Shown here piece by piece: positions 1 through 7,107 of a stretch of DNA of 64,000 nt. The notes below the pieces were generated by a model, which saw only the letters and a program-made list of their open reading frames with translations, was not told where the DNA came from and did no database searches. The position numbers were made by a program, and so were the translations under genes. How positions within the stretch are numbered: position 1 is the first letter of the stretch; each line of letters starts with the position of its first letter. Source of the stretch: Candidatus Enterococcus courvalinii. Lineage in GTDB: Bacteria > Bacillota > Bacilli > Lactobacillales > Enterococcaceae. The stretch is from positions 1-64,000 of the forward strand of contig NZ_JAFLWI010000008.1 of the NCBI RefSeq assembly GCF_017315945.1, written 5' to 3'.

Positions 1-20
1 AGAGTAGGACGTCGCCACGC
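1..20 (+). rRNA. rrf: 5S ribosomal RNA, 3' end (partial)
   Basis: The first 20 bases (agagtaggacgtcgccacgc) match the conserved 3' end of enterococcal 5S rRNA as I recall it. The rest of the rRNA operon lies left of the window. The tRNA cluster begins 10 bases later, as is usual downstream of rRNA operons in enterococci. Confidence 0.88.
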
Positions 21-29
21 TGGTGTTAT

Positions 30-103
30 TCCGGCATAGCTCAGTTGGTAGTAGCGCATGACTGTTAATCATGATGTCGTAGGTTCGAGTCCTACTGCCG
101 GAG
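30..103 (+). tRNA. tRNA-Asn (GTT)
   Basis: Acceptor arms tccggca / tgccgga pair. The anticodon loop ctgttaa places GTT at 64-66, and the T-arm ggttcgagtcc is present. CCA is not encoded. First tRNA after 5S rRNA. Confidence 0.95.
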
Positions 104-143
104 TTCTCATTTTGAGAAAAGAGTAATGAGCTTCTTTCACTCT

Positions 144-232
144 GGAGAGTTGTCCGAGAGGCCGAAGGAGCATGATTGGAAATCATGTAGATGGTGAACG
201 CTGTCTCAAGGGTTCGAATCCCTTACTCTCCG
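144..232 (+). tRNA. tRNA-Ser (GGA)
   Basis: Acceptor ggagagt pairs with actctcc. A long variable arm (class II) is present and the anticodon GGA is at 178-180. No encoded CCA. Confidence 0.95.
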
Positions 233-246
233 TTAGTAATATAACT

Positions 247-318
247 GGCCCGTTGGTCAAGCGGTTAAGACACCGCCCTTTCACGGCGGTAACACGGGTT
301 CGAATCCCGTACGGGTCA
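247..318 (+). tRNA. tRNA-Glu (TTC)
   Basis: Acceptor ggcccgt pairs with acgggtc. The anticodon stem ccgcc/ggcgg holds TTC at 280-282. No encoded CCA. Confidence 0.95.
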
Positions 319-333
319 TAACAATTGAATTTT

Positions 334-406
334 GGAGGTTTAGCTCAGCTGGGAGAGCATCTGCCTTACAAGCAGAGGGTCAGCGGTTCGATCCCGTTAA
401 CCTCCA
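334..406 (+). tRNA. tRNA-Val (TAC)
   Basis: Acceptor ggaggtt pairs with aacctcc. Anticodon TAC at 367-369, with standard D- and T-arms. Confidence 0.95.
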
Positions 407-415
407 TAATGAGTT

Positions 416-488
416 GGTTCCGTGGTGTAGGGGTTAACATGCCTGCCTGTCACGCAGGAGATCGCGGGTTCGATTCCCGTCGGAACCG
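416..488 (+). tRNA. tRNA-Asp (GTC)
   Basis: Acceptor ggttccg pairs with cggaacc. Anticodon GTC at 449-451 in loop ctgtcac. Confidence 0.95.
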
Positions 489-520
489 TCATTATTTATT
501 CGATTGATTTAATTTCATTT

Positions 521-596
521 GGCGCGGTAGCTCAGTTGGTAGAGCAACGGATTGAAGCTCCGTGTGTCGGCAGTTCGATTCTGTCCCGCGCCACCA
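521..596 (+). tRNA. tRNA-Phe (GAA)
   Basis: Acceptor ggcgcgg pairs with ccgcgcc. Anticodon GAA at 554-556. The 3' CCA is encoded (594-596), unlike most neighbours. Confidence 0.95.
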
Positions 597-597
597 T

Positions 598-678
598 GGA
601 GGAGTAGCGAAGTGGCTAAACGCGACGGACTGTAAATCCGTTCCTTAGGGTTCAGTGGTTCGAATCCACTCTCCTCCA
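598..678 (+). tRNA. tRNA-Tyr (GTA)
   Basis: Acceptor ggaggag pairs with ctcctcc. Anticodon GTA at 632-634, with a long class II variable arm. Only one base separates it from the preceding tRNA-Phe. Confidence 0.95.
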
Positions 679-689
679 TTTTTGTTAAT

Positions 690-763
690 AGGGGTATAGT
701 TTAAAGGTAGAACAGCGGTCTCCAAAACCGTTAGTGTGGGTTCAATTCCTGCTACCCCTGCCA
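690..763 (+). tRNA. tRNA-Trp (CCA)
   Basis: Acceptor aggggta pairs with tacccct. Anticodon CCA at 722-724. The 3' CCA is encoded at 761-763. Confidence 0.95.
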
Positions 764-764
764 T

Positions 765-838
765 GGCGGATGTGGCGAAGTGGTTAACGCACCGGATTGT
801 GGCTCCGGCACTCGTGGGTTCGATTCCCATCATTCGCC
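765..838 (+). tRNA. tRNA-His (GTG), copy 1
   Basis: Extra G(-1) at 765 opposite C838, the tRNA-His identity pair. Acceptor gcggatg pairs with cattcgc. Anticodon GTG at 799-801. A second copy lies at 1188-1261. Confidence 0.95.
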
Positions 839-848
839 CTTTTTTTAT

Positions 849-920
849 TGGGGTATAGCCAAGCGGTAAGGCAAGGGACTTTGACTCCCTCATGCGTTGG
901 TTCGAATCCAGCTACCCCAG
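849..920 (+). tRNA. tRNA-Gln (TTG), copy 1
   Basis: Acceptor tggggta pairs with tacccca. Anticodon TTG at 881-883. A repeat copy lies at 1270-1341. Confidence 0.95.
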
Positions 921-954
921 TTCTATAAATTTTATAGATTGATAATCGTATAAT

Positions 955-1025
<71 letters not shown>

Positions 1026-1044
1026 TAGTACAATTTATCGACAT

Positions 1045-1129
1045 GCCGGCGTGGCGGAATTGGCAGACGCGCTGGACTCAAAATCCAGTGCCCGTTAAGG
1101 GCGTGCCGGTTCGACCCCGGCCGCCGGTA
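1045..1129 (+). tRNA. tRNA-Leu (CAA), copy 1
   Basis: Class II tRNA. Acceptor gccggcg pairs with cgccggt (a G-U closing pair). Anticodon CAA at 1079-1081. Variable arm cccgttaaggg. Confidence 0.95.
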
Positions 1130-1132
1130 TTA

Positions 1133-1158
1133 CTAAGGTGTTTTCATCTTAGTTTTTT
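1133..1158 (+). terminator. Rho-independent terminator inside the tRNA cluster
   Basis: Stem ctaaggtg (1133-1140) pairs with catcttag (1145-1152, one G-U) with a TTTT loop and six T. It separates the first 12 tRNAs from the duplicated His-Gln-Leu block, so read-through or a separate promoter would be needed for the last three tRNAs. Confidence 0.65.
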
Positions 1159-1187
1159 ATTGGGTAATTAAATAACATATGTATGAT

Positions 1188-1261
1188 GGCGGGTGTGGCG
1201 AAGTGGTTAACGCACCGGATTGTGGCTCCGGCACTCGTGGGTTCGATTCCCACCATTCGCC
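1188..1261 (+). tRNA. tRNA-His (GTG), copy 2
   Basis: Near-identical to 765-838. It differs at acceptor position 5 (G instead of A, giving a G-U pair) and in the last T-stem base. G(-1) at 1188 pairs with C1261. Anticodon GTG at 1222-1224. Confidence 0.95.
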
Positions 1262-1269
1262 CTTTTTAT

Positions 1270-1341
1270 TGGGGTATAGCCAAGCGGTAAGGCAAGGGAC
1301 TTTGACTCCCTCATGCGTTGGTTCGAATCCAGCTACCCCAG
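1270..1341 (+). tRNA. tRNA-Gln (TTG), copy 2
   Basis: I see no difference from copy 1 at 849-920. Acceptor tggggta pairs with tacccca. Confidence 0.95.
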
Positions 1342-1365
1342 TTGAATTAAATTAAGTTTCACTAT

Positions 1366-1449
1366 GCCGGCGTGGCGGAATTGGCAGACGCGCTGGACTC
1401 AAAATCCAGTGACCGCGAGGTCGTGCCGGTTCGACCCCGGCCGCCGGTA
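1366..1449 (+). tRNA. tRNA-Leu (CAA), copy 2
   Basis: Same body as copy 1 (1045-1129) but with a different variable arm (gaccgcgaggtc instead of cccgttaaggg), so the two copies have diverged only there. Anticodon CAA at 1400-1402. Confidence 0.95.
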
Positions 1450-1456
1450 TCAATGA

Positions 1457-1490
1457 GACACCAACATGTTAAATATGTTGGTGTCTTTTT
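1457..1490 (+). terminator. Terminator of the rRNA/tRNA operon
   Basis: Perfect 11-bp stem gacaccaacat (1457-1467) / atgttggtgtc (1475-1485) followed by five T, directly after the last tRNA. Confidence 0.9.
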
Positions 1491-1523
1491 ATAGAAAATT
1501 TATTTATTATACGTAGTGAAACT

Positions 1524-1563
1524 AAAAAGGATTGATGAGAAAATTCCTGCATCAATCCTTTTT
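1524..1563 (-). terminator. Terminator of the mhqO-mhqD operon
   Basis: Perfect 14-bp stem aaaaaggattgatg (1524-1537) / catcaatccttttt (1550-1563). A/T runs on both sides allow bidirectional use. It ends the leftward operon whose last gene stops at 1575. Confidence 0.85.
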
Positions 1564-1574
1564 GTATTATACGT

Positions 1575-2174
1575 TTATAAATTGTTCAACCATGTTTTAG
1601 CTGATTCTAGCTCTGCCATTCTTAATTCGTGACCTTGGTTGGAAGAATAGACAGAAAAAATGCTACCACTTCTTTCAAATTCATTCACTAGTTCATTAAA
1701 AGATTCTTTCGAAACAATCGGGTCCTGTTGTCCATAAGAAAGCCAGACCTTTTGTTTTTTTCCATCAATTGAATGATTGTTTACACCGAGTGACATAGGG
1801 TGAAAAAAGATTCCCTTCGATAGTCCATGTTCTCTTTCTAGTAATAGGTGGGCAGCAATGTTTGCTCCGTTAGAATAACCAAGTAGTATCCAGTTTTCTA
1901 AAGGAATCTTTTTTTCCGTACTAATTTCTTTAATTTGCTTTAATAAGTTATCTGTTTCTTTTTCTAAACTGTTGAGATCGAATTGGTTGAGAGCATGTCG
2001 CTTAAAGAAGCGATTCATTCCATTTTCTTGGATATTTCCACGAAAGGATAAAATTGTGCTGTCTGGATCAATAAACCTCGCAAGTTCGAGTAAAGAATGT
2101 TCATCTCCACCTGTTCCGTGTAGTAGAATAAATTTTGCTGCATTTTTTGTTCCTTGCTCAAAAATGTAGTCCAT
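1575..2174 (-). CDS. Alpha/beta hydrolase, MhqD-like carboxylesterase
   Basis: A 199-aa carboxylesterase/phospholipase-type alpha/beta hydrolase. Visible: an oxyanion segment HGTGGDEHS near the N-terminus, nucleophile elbow GYSNGA (Ser about residue 100), acid GQQDP and His in QGHEL. I place the start at ATG 2174 rather than GTG 2183, because the AGGTGA ribosome-binding site lies 5 bases before ATG and would overlap the GTG. It follows the dioxygenase gene by about 29 bases in one operon. In Bacillus, MhqD and MhqO are co-regulated and protect against quinones; that role here is inferred from homology and pairing. The substrate is unknown. Confidence 0.85.
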   Translation of the reverse strand: MDYIFEQGTKNAAKFILLHGTGGDEHSLLELARFIDPDSTILSFRGNIQENGMNRFFKRHALNQFDLNSLEKETDNLLKQIKEISTEKKIPLENWILLGYSNGANIAAHLLLEREHGLSKGIFFHPMSLGVNNHSIDGKKQKVWLSYGQQDPIVSKESFNELVNEFERSGSIFSVYSSNQGHELRMAELESAKTWLNNL

Positions 2175-2203
2175 ATTGCTCACCTCGAGTTATTGTTATT
2201 CTG

Positions 2204-3175
2204 TTAACGTTGTATATTCGCATCACTTGTATCAAAAGGACGAACGATTTCTTCGATGACTAGACGTTTTTCTTCAAAAGCGGGTGGTAAAGACAGCTTT
2301 TCTCCTGCATGTTTTTTTTCTTCATCTTCAAAAAAACCAGGACCATCTGTTGCTAATTCAAAAAGTACATGTGAAGAGGCAAAAAAGTATTCAGATTGAA
2401 AGTAAAAACGATCAACAAAACCGGAATCAGGTAATTCCACTTGTTGAATTTGTTGAATCCAATGACGTAAAGCTTGCTTGTCAGTAACTCGAAGTGCAAG
2501 GTGATGGATATTACCAAAACCTTCGATTGCATCGGGTAAATCATTGCGGACCTCAACAATGATAGTTGCACCATTTCCACCTTTACCAACTTCAAATTGA
2601 TGGAAACTTCCTTCTTTAGCAGTTTCATGAAACCCAAGTAATTTCTTGAGAACTTGTTCAATACTTTCTAATTGTCTGACTCGAACAAAAACTGGTCCAA
2701 GACCGATAAGTGCAAATTGAGTAGGGACATTGCTTTTTGTCCAAGGAACGCCAGCAGCGACTCCTTGATTTTGTTGATCTGAAATCAATTGATAGGACTG
2801 GTTATCAAAGTCTTCAAATTCCAAGTATCTTTTACCAAAACGTTCCTTGATATCTGAGTGAGTGATTTTATACATTGATAAACGTTCATGCCAAAAATTT
2901 AGTGCAGAGTCGTTAGGAACACGGAAAGAGACACGAGAAATACTGTTTGTTCCTTTAGAGCCTTTAGATTGATAAGGAAAGTCAAAAAAAGTCATATCTG
3001 TTCCAGGTGCACCATTTTCATCGGTAAAATATAAATGATAAGTTTCGATATCATCTTGATTGACGGTTTTCTTTGCCAGTCGTAATCCCAAAACATCAGT
3101 AAAAAAACGATAAATTTTGGTTGCGTTGGAAGTCATAGCAGTAACGTGATGTATGCCTTTAATCTGTGTATCCAT
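2204..3175 (-). CDS. Ring-cleaving dioxygenase, MhqO-like (glyoxalase fold)
   Basis: A 323-aa protein of the vicinal-oxygen-chelate (glyoxalase/bleomycin-resistance) superfamily with two halves, opening GIHHVTAMT and with a second module around GNIHHLALRV. Histidines in these motifs and a downstream Glu are the expected metal ligands. The start ATG 3175 has a GGAGG site 6 bases upstream; an upstream in-frame ATG at 3196 lies before that site and is rejected. First gene of an operon with the esterase downstream. MhqO-type enzymes are linked to hydroquinone/catechol detoxification in Bacillus; the substrate here is an inference. Confidence 0.85.
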   Translation of the reverse strand: MDTQIKGIHHVTAMTSNATKIYRFFTDVLGLRLAKKTVNQDDIETYHLYFTDENGAPGTDMTFFDFPYQSKGSKGTNSISRVSFRVPNDSALNFWHERLSMYKITHSDIKERFGKRYLEFEDFDNQSYQLISDQQNQGVAAGVPWTKSNVPTQFALIGLGPVFVRVRQLESIEQVLKKLLGFHETAKEGSFHQFEVGKGGNGATIIVEVRNDLPDAIEGFGNIHHLALRVTDKQALRHWIQQIQQVELPDSGFVDRFYFQSEYFFASSHVLFELATDGPGFFEDEEKKHAGEKLSLPPAFEEKRLVIEEIVRPFDTSDANIQR

Positions 3176-3194
3176 AATTGTTCCTCCAAAAAAC

Positions 3195-3252
3195 ACTTAC
3201 GAAAAGTAAGTTAGATTTTTATAAGTATAGTAAGAATCCGCAGATAATGCAA
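3195..3252 (-). promoter_or_regulatory. mhqO promoter with operator-like inverted repeat
   Basis: Reading leftward: -35 TTGCAT (3247-3252), 17-bp spacer, -10 TATACT (3224-3229). Just downstream of the -10 lies the inverted repeat ACTTAC-GAAAA-GTAAGT (3195-3211), placed in the initially transcribed region where a repressor of MarR type could bind. The regulator is not encoded nearby. Confidence 0.7.
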
Positions 3253-3275
3253 TTATTCTGTCCTTTTAACAAAAT

Positions 3276-3306
3276 AAAAAACGGTACCCAGGTTGGGTCC
3301 GTTTTT
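3276..3306 (-). terminator. Terminator of the gntR gene
   Basis: Stem aaaaacgg/ccgttttt extended by accca/tgggt, overlapping the gntR stop codon. A/T runs on both sides suggest bidirectional function. It lies upstream of the mhqO promoter. Confidence 0.8.
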
Positions 3307-4024
3307 AATTTGATTGAACATCTAAAATAGAATAGCTACGTACATCAAAACGATTGCGACTTGTTGAATATTCAATTGGTTGACCATCTTTTAAGTAAAC
3401 GATTTGTTGAACTTCTAAAATAGGATCAATTGTTGAACAATTTAAATATTCTTGATCGAACGCTGTGCTTTTATCTGCAGAAATTGTTCGGTAAGCACCA
3501 GCAAAAAAAATATTTAGAGACTGATGTAAGTAATCATAGATAGAAGATAACAAGTGCTCACGTTTTAAACCGGGAACTAGATGGACAGGCATATAGGTAT
3601 GCTCTAAAATATATGGTTCGTTTTCTAAAATTCGTAATCGTTGAATGTTATAAACAGGTTGTTCGGGTTGAATCATTAAATGCTCTTGTATTTGTTCATT
3701 TGGAAATTCAACGTCGAACTGGATAATTTGACTAGCTAATGACTGCTGACGACGCGCCATTTGATGACTAAGACCTTCGTATTCATTTGCTGGGGAAGTA
3801 TCTTTTTTGAAAAAGGGATGGTTCAAAACTTTTGTTCCAGAACCTCTCTGAGAATAGACAAGCCCTTCCATTGCAAGAATATTGATTGCTTTTTTGATTG
3901 TCATCCGGCTAGCGTCAAATTCTTTTACTAGGTCAGTTTGATTTGGTAAAAAACTATCTGGTGGGTATTTTTTTGAGCGAATACGATCTCTTAATGTGTT
4001 CGCTATATCTTCATATTTTGGCAC
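3305..4024 (-). CDS. GntR-family regulator (HutC subfamily, UTRA domain)
   Basis: A 239-aa repressor. The N-terminal winged helix (about residues 1-70) shows the GntR signature YEDIANTLRDRI ... RMTIKKAINILAMEGLVY. The C-terminal UTRA effector domain (about 90-235) ends in EYSTSRNRFDVRSY. GTG 4024 is chosen as start because an AGAGGTG site lies 6 bases upstream; the alternative GTG 4033 is inside that site. It sits next to a PTS EIIC and a 6-phospho-beta-glucosidase and has its own promoter. It most likely represses those genes through the palindrome at 5472-5501 and responds to a phosphorylated sugar (inferred). Confidence 0.9.
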   Translation of the reverse strand: MPKYEDIANTLRDRIRSKKYPPDSFLPNQTDLVKEFDASRMTIKKAINILAMEGLVYSQRGSGTKVLNHPFFKKDTSPANEYEGLSHQMARRQQSLASQIIQFDVEFPNEQIQEHLMIQPEQPVYNIQRLRILENEPYILEHTYMPVHLVPGLKREHLLSSIYDYLHQSLNIFFAGAYRTISADKSTAFDQEYLNCSTIDPILEVQQIVYLKDGQPIEYSTSRNRFDVRSYSILDVQSN

Positions 4025-4042
4025 AACATTCACCTCTCTTTG

Positions 4043-4071
4043 AGTATAGCGAAAGTTGGAACAACGGACAA
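4043..4071 (-). promoter_or_regulatory. gntR promoter
   Basis: Leftward -35 TTGTCC (4066-4071), 17-bp spacer, -10 TATACT (4043-4048), about 12 bases before the ribosome-binding site. Confidence 0.65.
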
Positions 4072-4095
4072 CTACTAGAAGAGAGAAGTAAAAAG

Positions 4096-4138
4096 AAAAA
4101 GACCAAACTCATTAGAAACAATCCAATGTTTTGGTCTT
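4096..4138 (-). terminator. Terminator of the PTS EIIC gene
   Basis: Leftward stem AAGACCAAA / TTTGGTCTT followed by a T-rich run. It lies between the EIIC stop and the gntR promoter, so gntR is a separate transcription unit. Confidence 0.75.
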
Positions 4139-4149
4139 CTTGTTGCTTT

Positions 4150-5418
4150 TTAAATGTCAGTCACTGGTTGTTTATCTAAAACTTTCAGGAACGGATACCA
4201 AATGAGTCCAACAATAATGAAATCAATCACTTGTAAAAGACCACCTAGCCATGAATTAGTTGCAAGAATACCACTAGCGATAATGGGGACAGTCCATGGC
4301 ACAGAAACACCTGTTGGAGGAGGAACGATCCCAGCCGCCATTACTAAATAGTTTAATGTAGTAACCACAAGTGGTGCAATTACCCATGGTATCAAAATTG
4401 TTGCATTCAAAACAATTGGTAAGCCGAAAATAGCAGGTTCATTGACATTAAAAATACCAGGTGCGAGGGCAAGTCGGCCAACGTCACGGTATTGCTTTTT
4501 CTTTAAGAAAAACGCCATAATCAAAACCACGGCTAACGTCATTCCAGATCCGCCGAGACCAACAGTAAATGTTTCCATGAAAGGTTTTGTGATAATGTGA
4601 GGAAGTTCTTTACCAGCTTGATAGGCTTCCAAGTTATCTAACATTAATGTATTCCAAATTGGATCCATTACAGAATTGACAATAATTTGTCCATGAAGTC
4701 CGAAGAACCATAGAAATTGAACAAAAAATAAAGCAAGTAGGGTTGCAGGTAAGCTACTACCAAGTCCTGTTAACGGTTTTTGGATCACTTCGTAAACAAC
4801 ATCGTGTAAGTTAGTGTTAAATATACCAGTCACAAGTCCATTGATAAATAAGAAGACTGTTAATGTTACAACAGCAGGAATCAAAGCAGCGAAAGATTTC
4901 GTAACTGCAGGTGGCACACCGTCAGGCATTTTGATTTGCCAACCACGTTTTGTAATACGGCAATAGATTTCCGCTGCTAAGAAGGCAGCAATCATTCCAA
5001 TAAACATTCCTTTTGCGCCAAGGCGATCAAGTGTAAGTACACCGGAAACTTCTTCGCCACTAGCTGTAGTCATAACAAATGGGGTCAGAATCAAGAAGCT
5101 AGCAAAAGAAACAGCACCACCAAAAATACCTTCGACGTCATAAGATTTAGATAAATAATAGCCAATACCAAATGTAACAAAGACGGACATGATACTCATT
5201 GTCGCATTCTGTCCATTTCCAAAGAGAGTCGATAGCGTTCCTTTGGTCGCGTCATTGAAAAAAGGAAGATTATTGATCACCACGACTATTGAACCAAACA
5301 TTGTTAATGGAAAAGAAAGCATGAAAGCATCACGTAAAACGGTCAAGTAACGATTTTGCCCCAAAAGATTAGCTAAGGGCATGATTTTTTCGGAAAGTTT
5401 GTCCATAAATCCATTCAT
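4150..5418 (-). CDS. PTS sugar transporter EIIC (cellobiose/lichenan type, Lac family)
   Basis: A 422-aa integral membrane permease of the lactose/cellobiose PTS family. Signatures: N-terminal FMDKLSEKIMP ... NRYLTVLRDAF, about 8-10 hydrophobic helices, and the sugar-site region NEPAIFGLPIVLNATILIPW near residue 330. ATG 5418 is the start, 6 bases after GAGGTG. No EIIA or EIIB is encoded nearby, so it must use subunits made elsewhere. It is divergent from bglA across a shared control region with a cre site and palindrome. It probably imports and phosphorylates a beta-glucoside for the adjacent hydrolase. Confidence 0.93.
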   Translation of the reverse strand: MNGFMDKLSEKIMPLANLLGQNRYLTVLRDAFMLSFPLTMFGSIVVVINNLPFFNDATKGTLSTLFGNGQNATMSIMSVFVTFGIGYYLSKSYDVEGIFGGAVSFASFLILTPFVMTTASGEEVSGVLTLDRLGAKGMFIGMIAAFLAAEIYCRITKRGWQIKMPDGVPPAVTKSFAALIPAVVTLTVFLFINGLVTGIFNTNLHDVVYEVIQKPLTGLGSSLPATLLALFFVQFLWFFGLHGQIIVNSVMDPIWNTLMLDNLEAYQAGKELPHIITKPFMETFTVGLGGSGMTLAVVLIMAFFLKKKQYRDVGRLALAPGIFNVNEPAIFGLPIVLNATILIPWVIAPLVVTTLNYLVMAAGIVPPPTGVSVPWTVPIIASGILATNSWLGGLLQVIDFIIVGLIWYPFLKVLDKQPVTDI

Positions 5419-5439
5419 ATTATTCACCTCTAATTTTTT

Positions 5440-5453
5440 TGCAATCGATTACA
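5440..5453. promoter_or_regulatory. cre site (CcpA binding), EIIC/bglA intergenic
   Basis: TGCAATCGATTACA fits the cre consensus TGWAANCGNTNWCA with one mismatch. It lies 22 bases upstream of the EIIC start, so carbon catabolite repression of at least EIIC is expected. Confidence 0.65.
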
Positions 5454-5471
5454 AACAAAATATAGCACCGA

Positions 5472-5501
5472 TTTATATAAATGTCTAGTCATTTATATAA
5501 A
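5472..5501. promoter_or_regulatory. GntR operator: 12-bp inverted repeat
   Basis: Perfect arms tttatataaatg (5472-5483) and catttatataaa (5490-5501) around the centre TCTAGT. The core TGTCTAGTCA resembles the TGTCTAGACA core of HutC-type GntR operators. It sits between the two divergent genes and ends 5 bases before the bglA -35 box, suiting a shared operator for the adjacent regulator. Confidence 0.7.
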
Positions 5502-5506
5502 AAGTA

Positions 5507-5535
5507 TTGATTTTTGTTTGTCCGTCAGATAAGAT
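5507..5535 (+). promoter_or_regulatory. bglA promoter
   Basis: -35 TTGATT (5507-5512), 17-bp spacer, -10 TAAGAT (5530-5535), immediately right of the palindromic operator. Confidence 0.65.
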
Positions 5536-5568
5536 AGCGTTATCAACTGAAAAGTGAGGATCTTTAAG

Positions 5569-6963
5569 ATGAAAAAATATAATTTTCCAACTAATTTTTG
5601 GTGGGGATCTGCTGCAAGTGGTCCACAAACAGAAGGACGCATTGCTGGAGATGACAAAGGTGAAAATATTTGGGATTATTGGTATGCAAGAGAACCTGAA
5701 AAATTTTTTAATGAGGTTGGACCAGATAAAACATCGCAGGTTTACACAAAATACAAAGAAGACATTCAACTAATGAAAGAAACAGGCCATAATTCATTTA
5801 GGACATCTATTCAATGGAGTCGATTATTTCCAGATGGAACTGGCGCTATCAATCAAACAGCGGTTGCTTTTTATCGAGAATATTTTCAAGAATTACGAGA
5901 AAACGGGATAGCACCATTTGTGAATTTATATCATTTTGATATGCCTATGGCTTTGCAGAAAAAAGGAGGATGGTTGAATCGTCAAACAGTAGATGCATAT
6001 GTGAACTATGCGAAAAGCTGTTTTGAGTTGTTTGGAGATCTTGTCCAAACTTGGTTCACACATAATGAACCGATCGTCCCTGTTGAGGGAGGTTATTTGT
6101 ATCAGTTTCACTTTCCAAATCACATTAGTTTAAAGGAAGCAGTCCAAGTTGGCTATCATGAAAATATTGCGAGTGCTAAGGCAATTCAAGCTTATCATCA
6201 AATGGAACTAGCAGGAGAAATTGGAATAATTTTAAATTTGACACCAAGCTATCCAAGAGATAACGGTAATCCAGAAGATGTTAAAGCAGCAAAAATTGCG
6301 GATGCATTTTTTAATCGTTCCTTTTTGGATCCAGCTGTCAAAGGAGAATTTCCAGAAGATCTAGTTACAATTATTCAAGAATTAAATTTGCTTCCCGAAA
6401 TTATTCCAGGGGATTTAACATTGATAAAAGACAATACCGTTGATTTGCTAGGAATCAATTATTATCAACCACGACGAATCAAAGCAAAAGAATCCACACC
6501 GGATAAGTTATCCTCACCGATGCCAGATGATTTCTTTGACAATTATGAAATGCCAGGTAGAAAAATGAATCCTTATCGTGGTTGGGAAATTTATGAAAAG
6601 GGAATCTACGATATTTTAACGAACACGCGAGAAAACTATGGGAATATCAAATGTTTTATTTCGGAAAATGGTATGGGCGTCGAAGGAGAAGAACGATTTG
6701 TGAATGAGTTTGGCATGATCGAAGATGATTATCGTATCGAATTTGTTAAAAATCATTTGAAATATGTTCATCAAGCAATTGAGGAAGGAACCAATTGTGT
6801 TGGTTATCATATGTGGACGTGCATGGATAATTGGTCTTGGACAAATGCGTATAAGAATCGTTACGGATTCATCTCTGTTGATTTAGAGAAAGAAGGAGCG
6901 CGTACAATTAAGAAATCTGGTCATTGGTTTAAACAAGTAGCTGATGAGCATGGATTTGATTAA
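5569..6963 (+). CDS. bglA: 6-phospho-beta-glucosidase (glycoside hydrolase family 1)
   Basis: A 464-aa GH1 enzyme, normal family length. Motifs: N-terminal FPTNFWWGSAAS, acid/base Glu in WFTHNEP (about residue 170), nucleophile Glu in FISENG (about 370), and aglycone-site region MWTCMDNWSW. ATG 5569 follows GAGGA by 8 bases; an in-frame upstream ATG at 5554 lies before this site. It hydrolyses 6-phospho-beta-glucosides delivered by the PTS, in the cytoplasm. It is divergent from the EIIC gene, with a shared operator. The exact sugar (cellobiose, arbutin, salicin) cannot be told from sequence. Confidence 0.93.
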   Translation: MKKYNFPTNFWWGSAASGPQTEGRIAGDDKGENIWDYWYAREPEKFFNEVGPDKTSQVYTKYKEDIQLMKETGHNSFRTSIQWSRLFPDGTGAINQTAVAFYREYFQELRENGIAPFVNLYHFDMPMALQKKGGWLNRQTVDAYVNYAKSCFELFGDLVQTWFTHNEPIVPVEGGYLYQFHFPNHISLKEAVQVGYHENIASAKAIQAYHQMELAGEIGIILNLTPSYPRDNGNPEDVKAAKIADAFFNRSFLDPAVKGEFPEDLVTIIQELNLLPEIIPGDLTLIKDNTVDLLGINYYQPRRIKAKESTPDKLSSPMPDDFFDNYEMPGRKMNPYRGWEIYEKGIYDILTNTRENYGNIKCFISENGMGVEGEERFVNEFGMIEDDYRIEFVKNHLKYVHQAIEEGTNCVGYHMWTCMDNWSWTNAYKNRYGFISVDLEKEGARTIKKSGHWFKQVADEHGFD

Positions 6964-6991
6964 TTGATTAGATAAGTTATACATGTGAGAG

Positions 6992-7032
6992 ACTGGAGGA
7001 ACTGTCAAAAATTTTCTCCAGTTTTATTTTTT
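6992..7032 (+). terminator. Terminator after bglA
   Basis: Stem actggag (6992-6998) / ctccagt (7016-7022) followed by a T-rich run (ttttattttttg). Confidence 0.7.
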
Positions 7033-7107
7033 GCTGGGGTATTATTTCCCTTCTGAGAATATTCGCAGTAGACTAATACTAGAACGAATGAGAAAGAAGT
7101 GGAAAAT

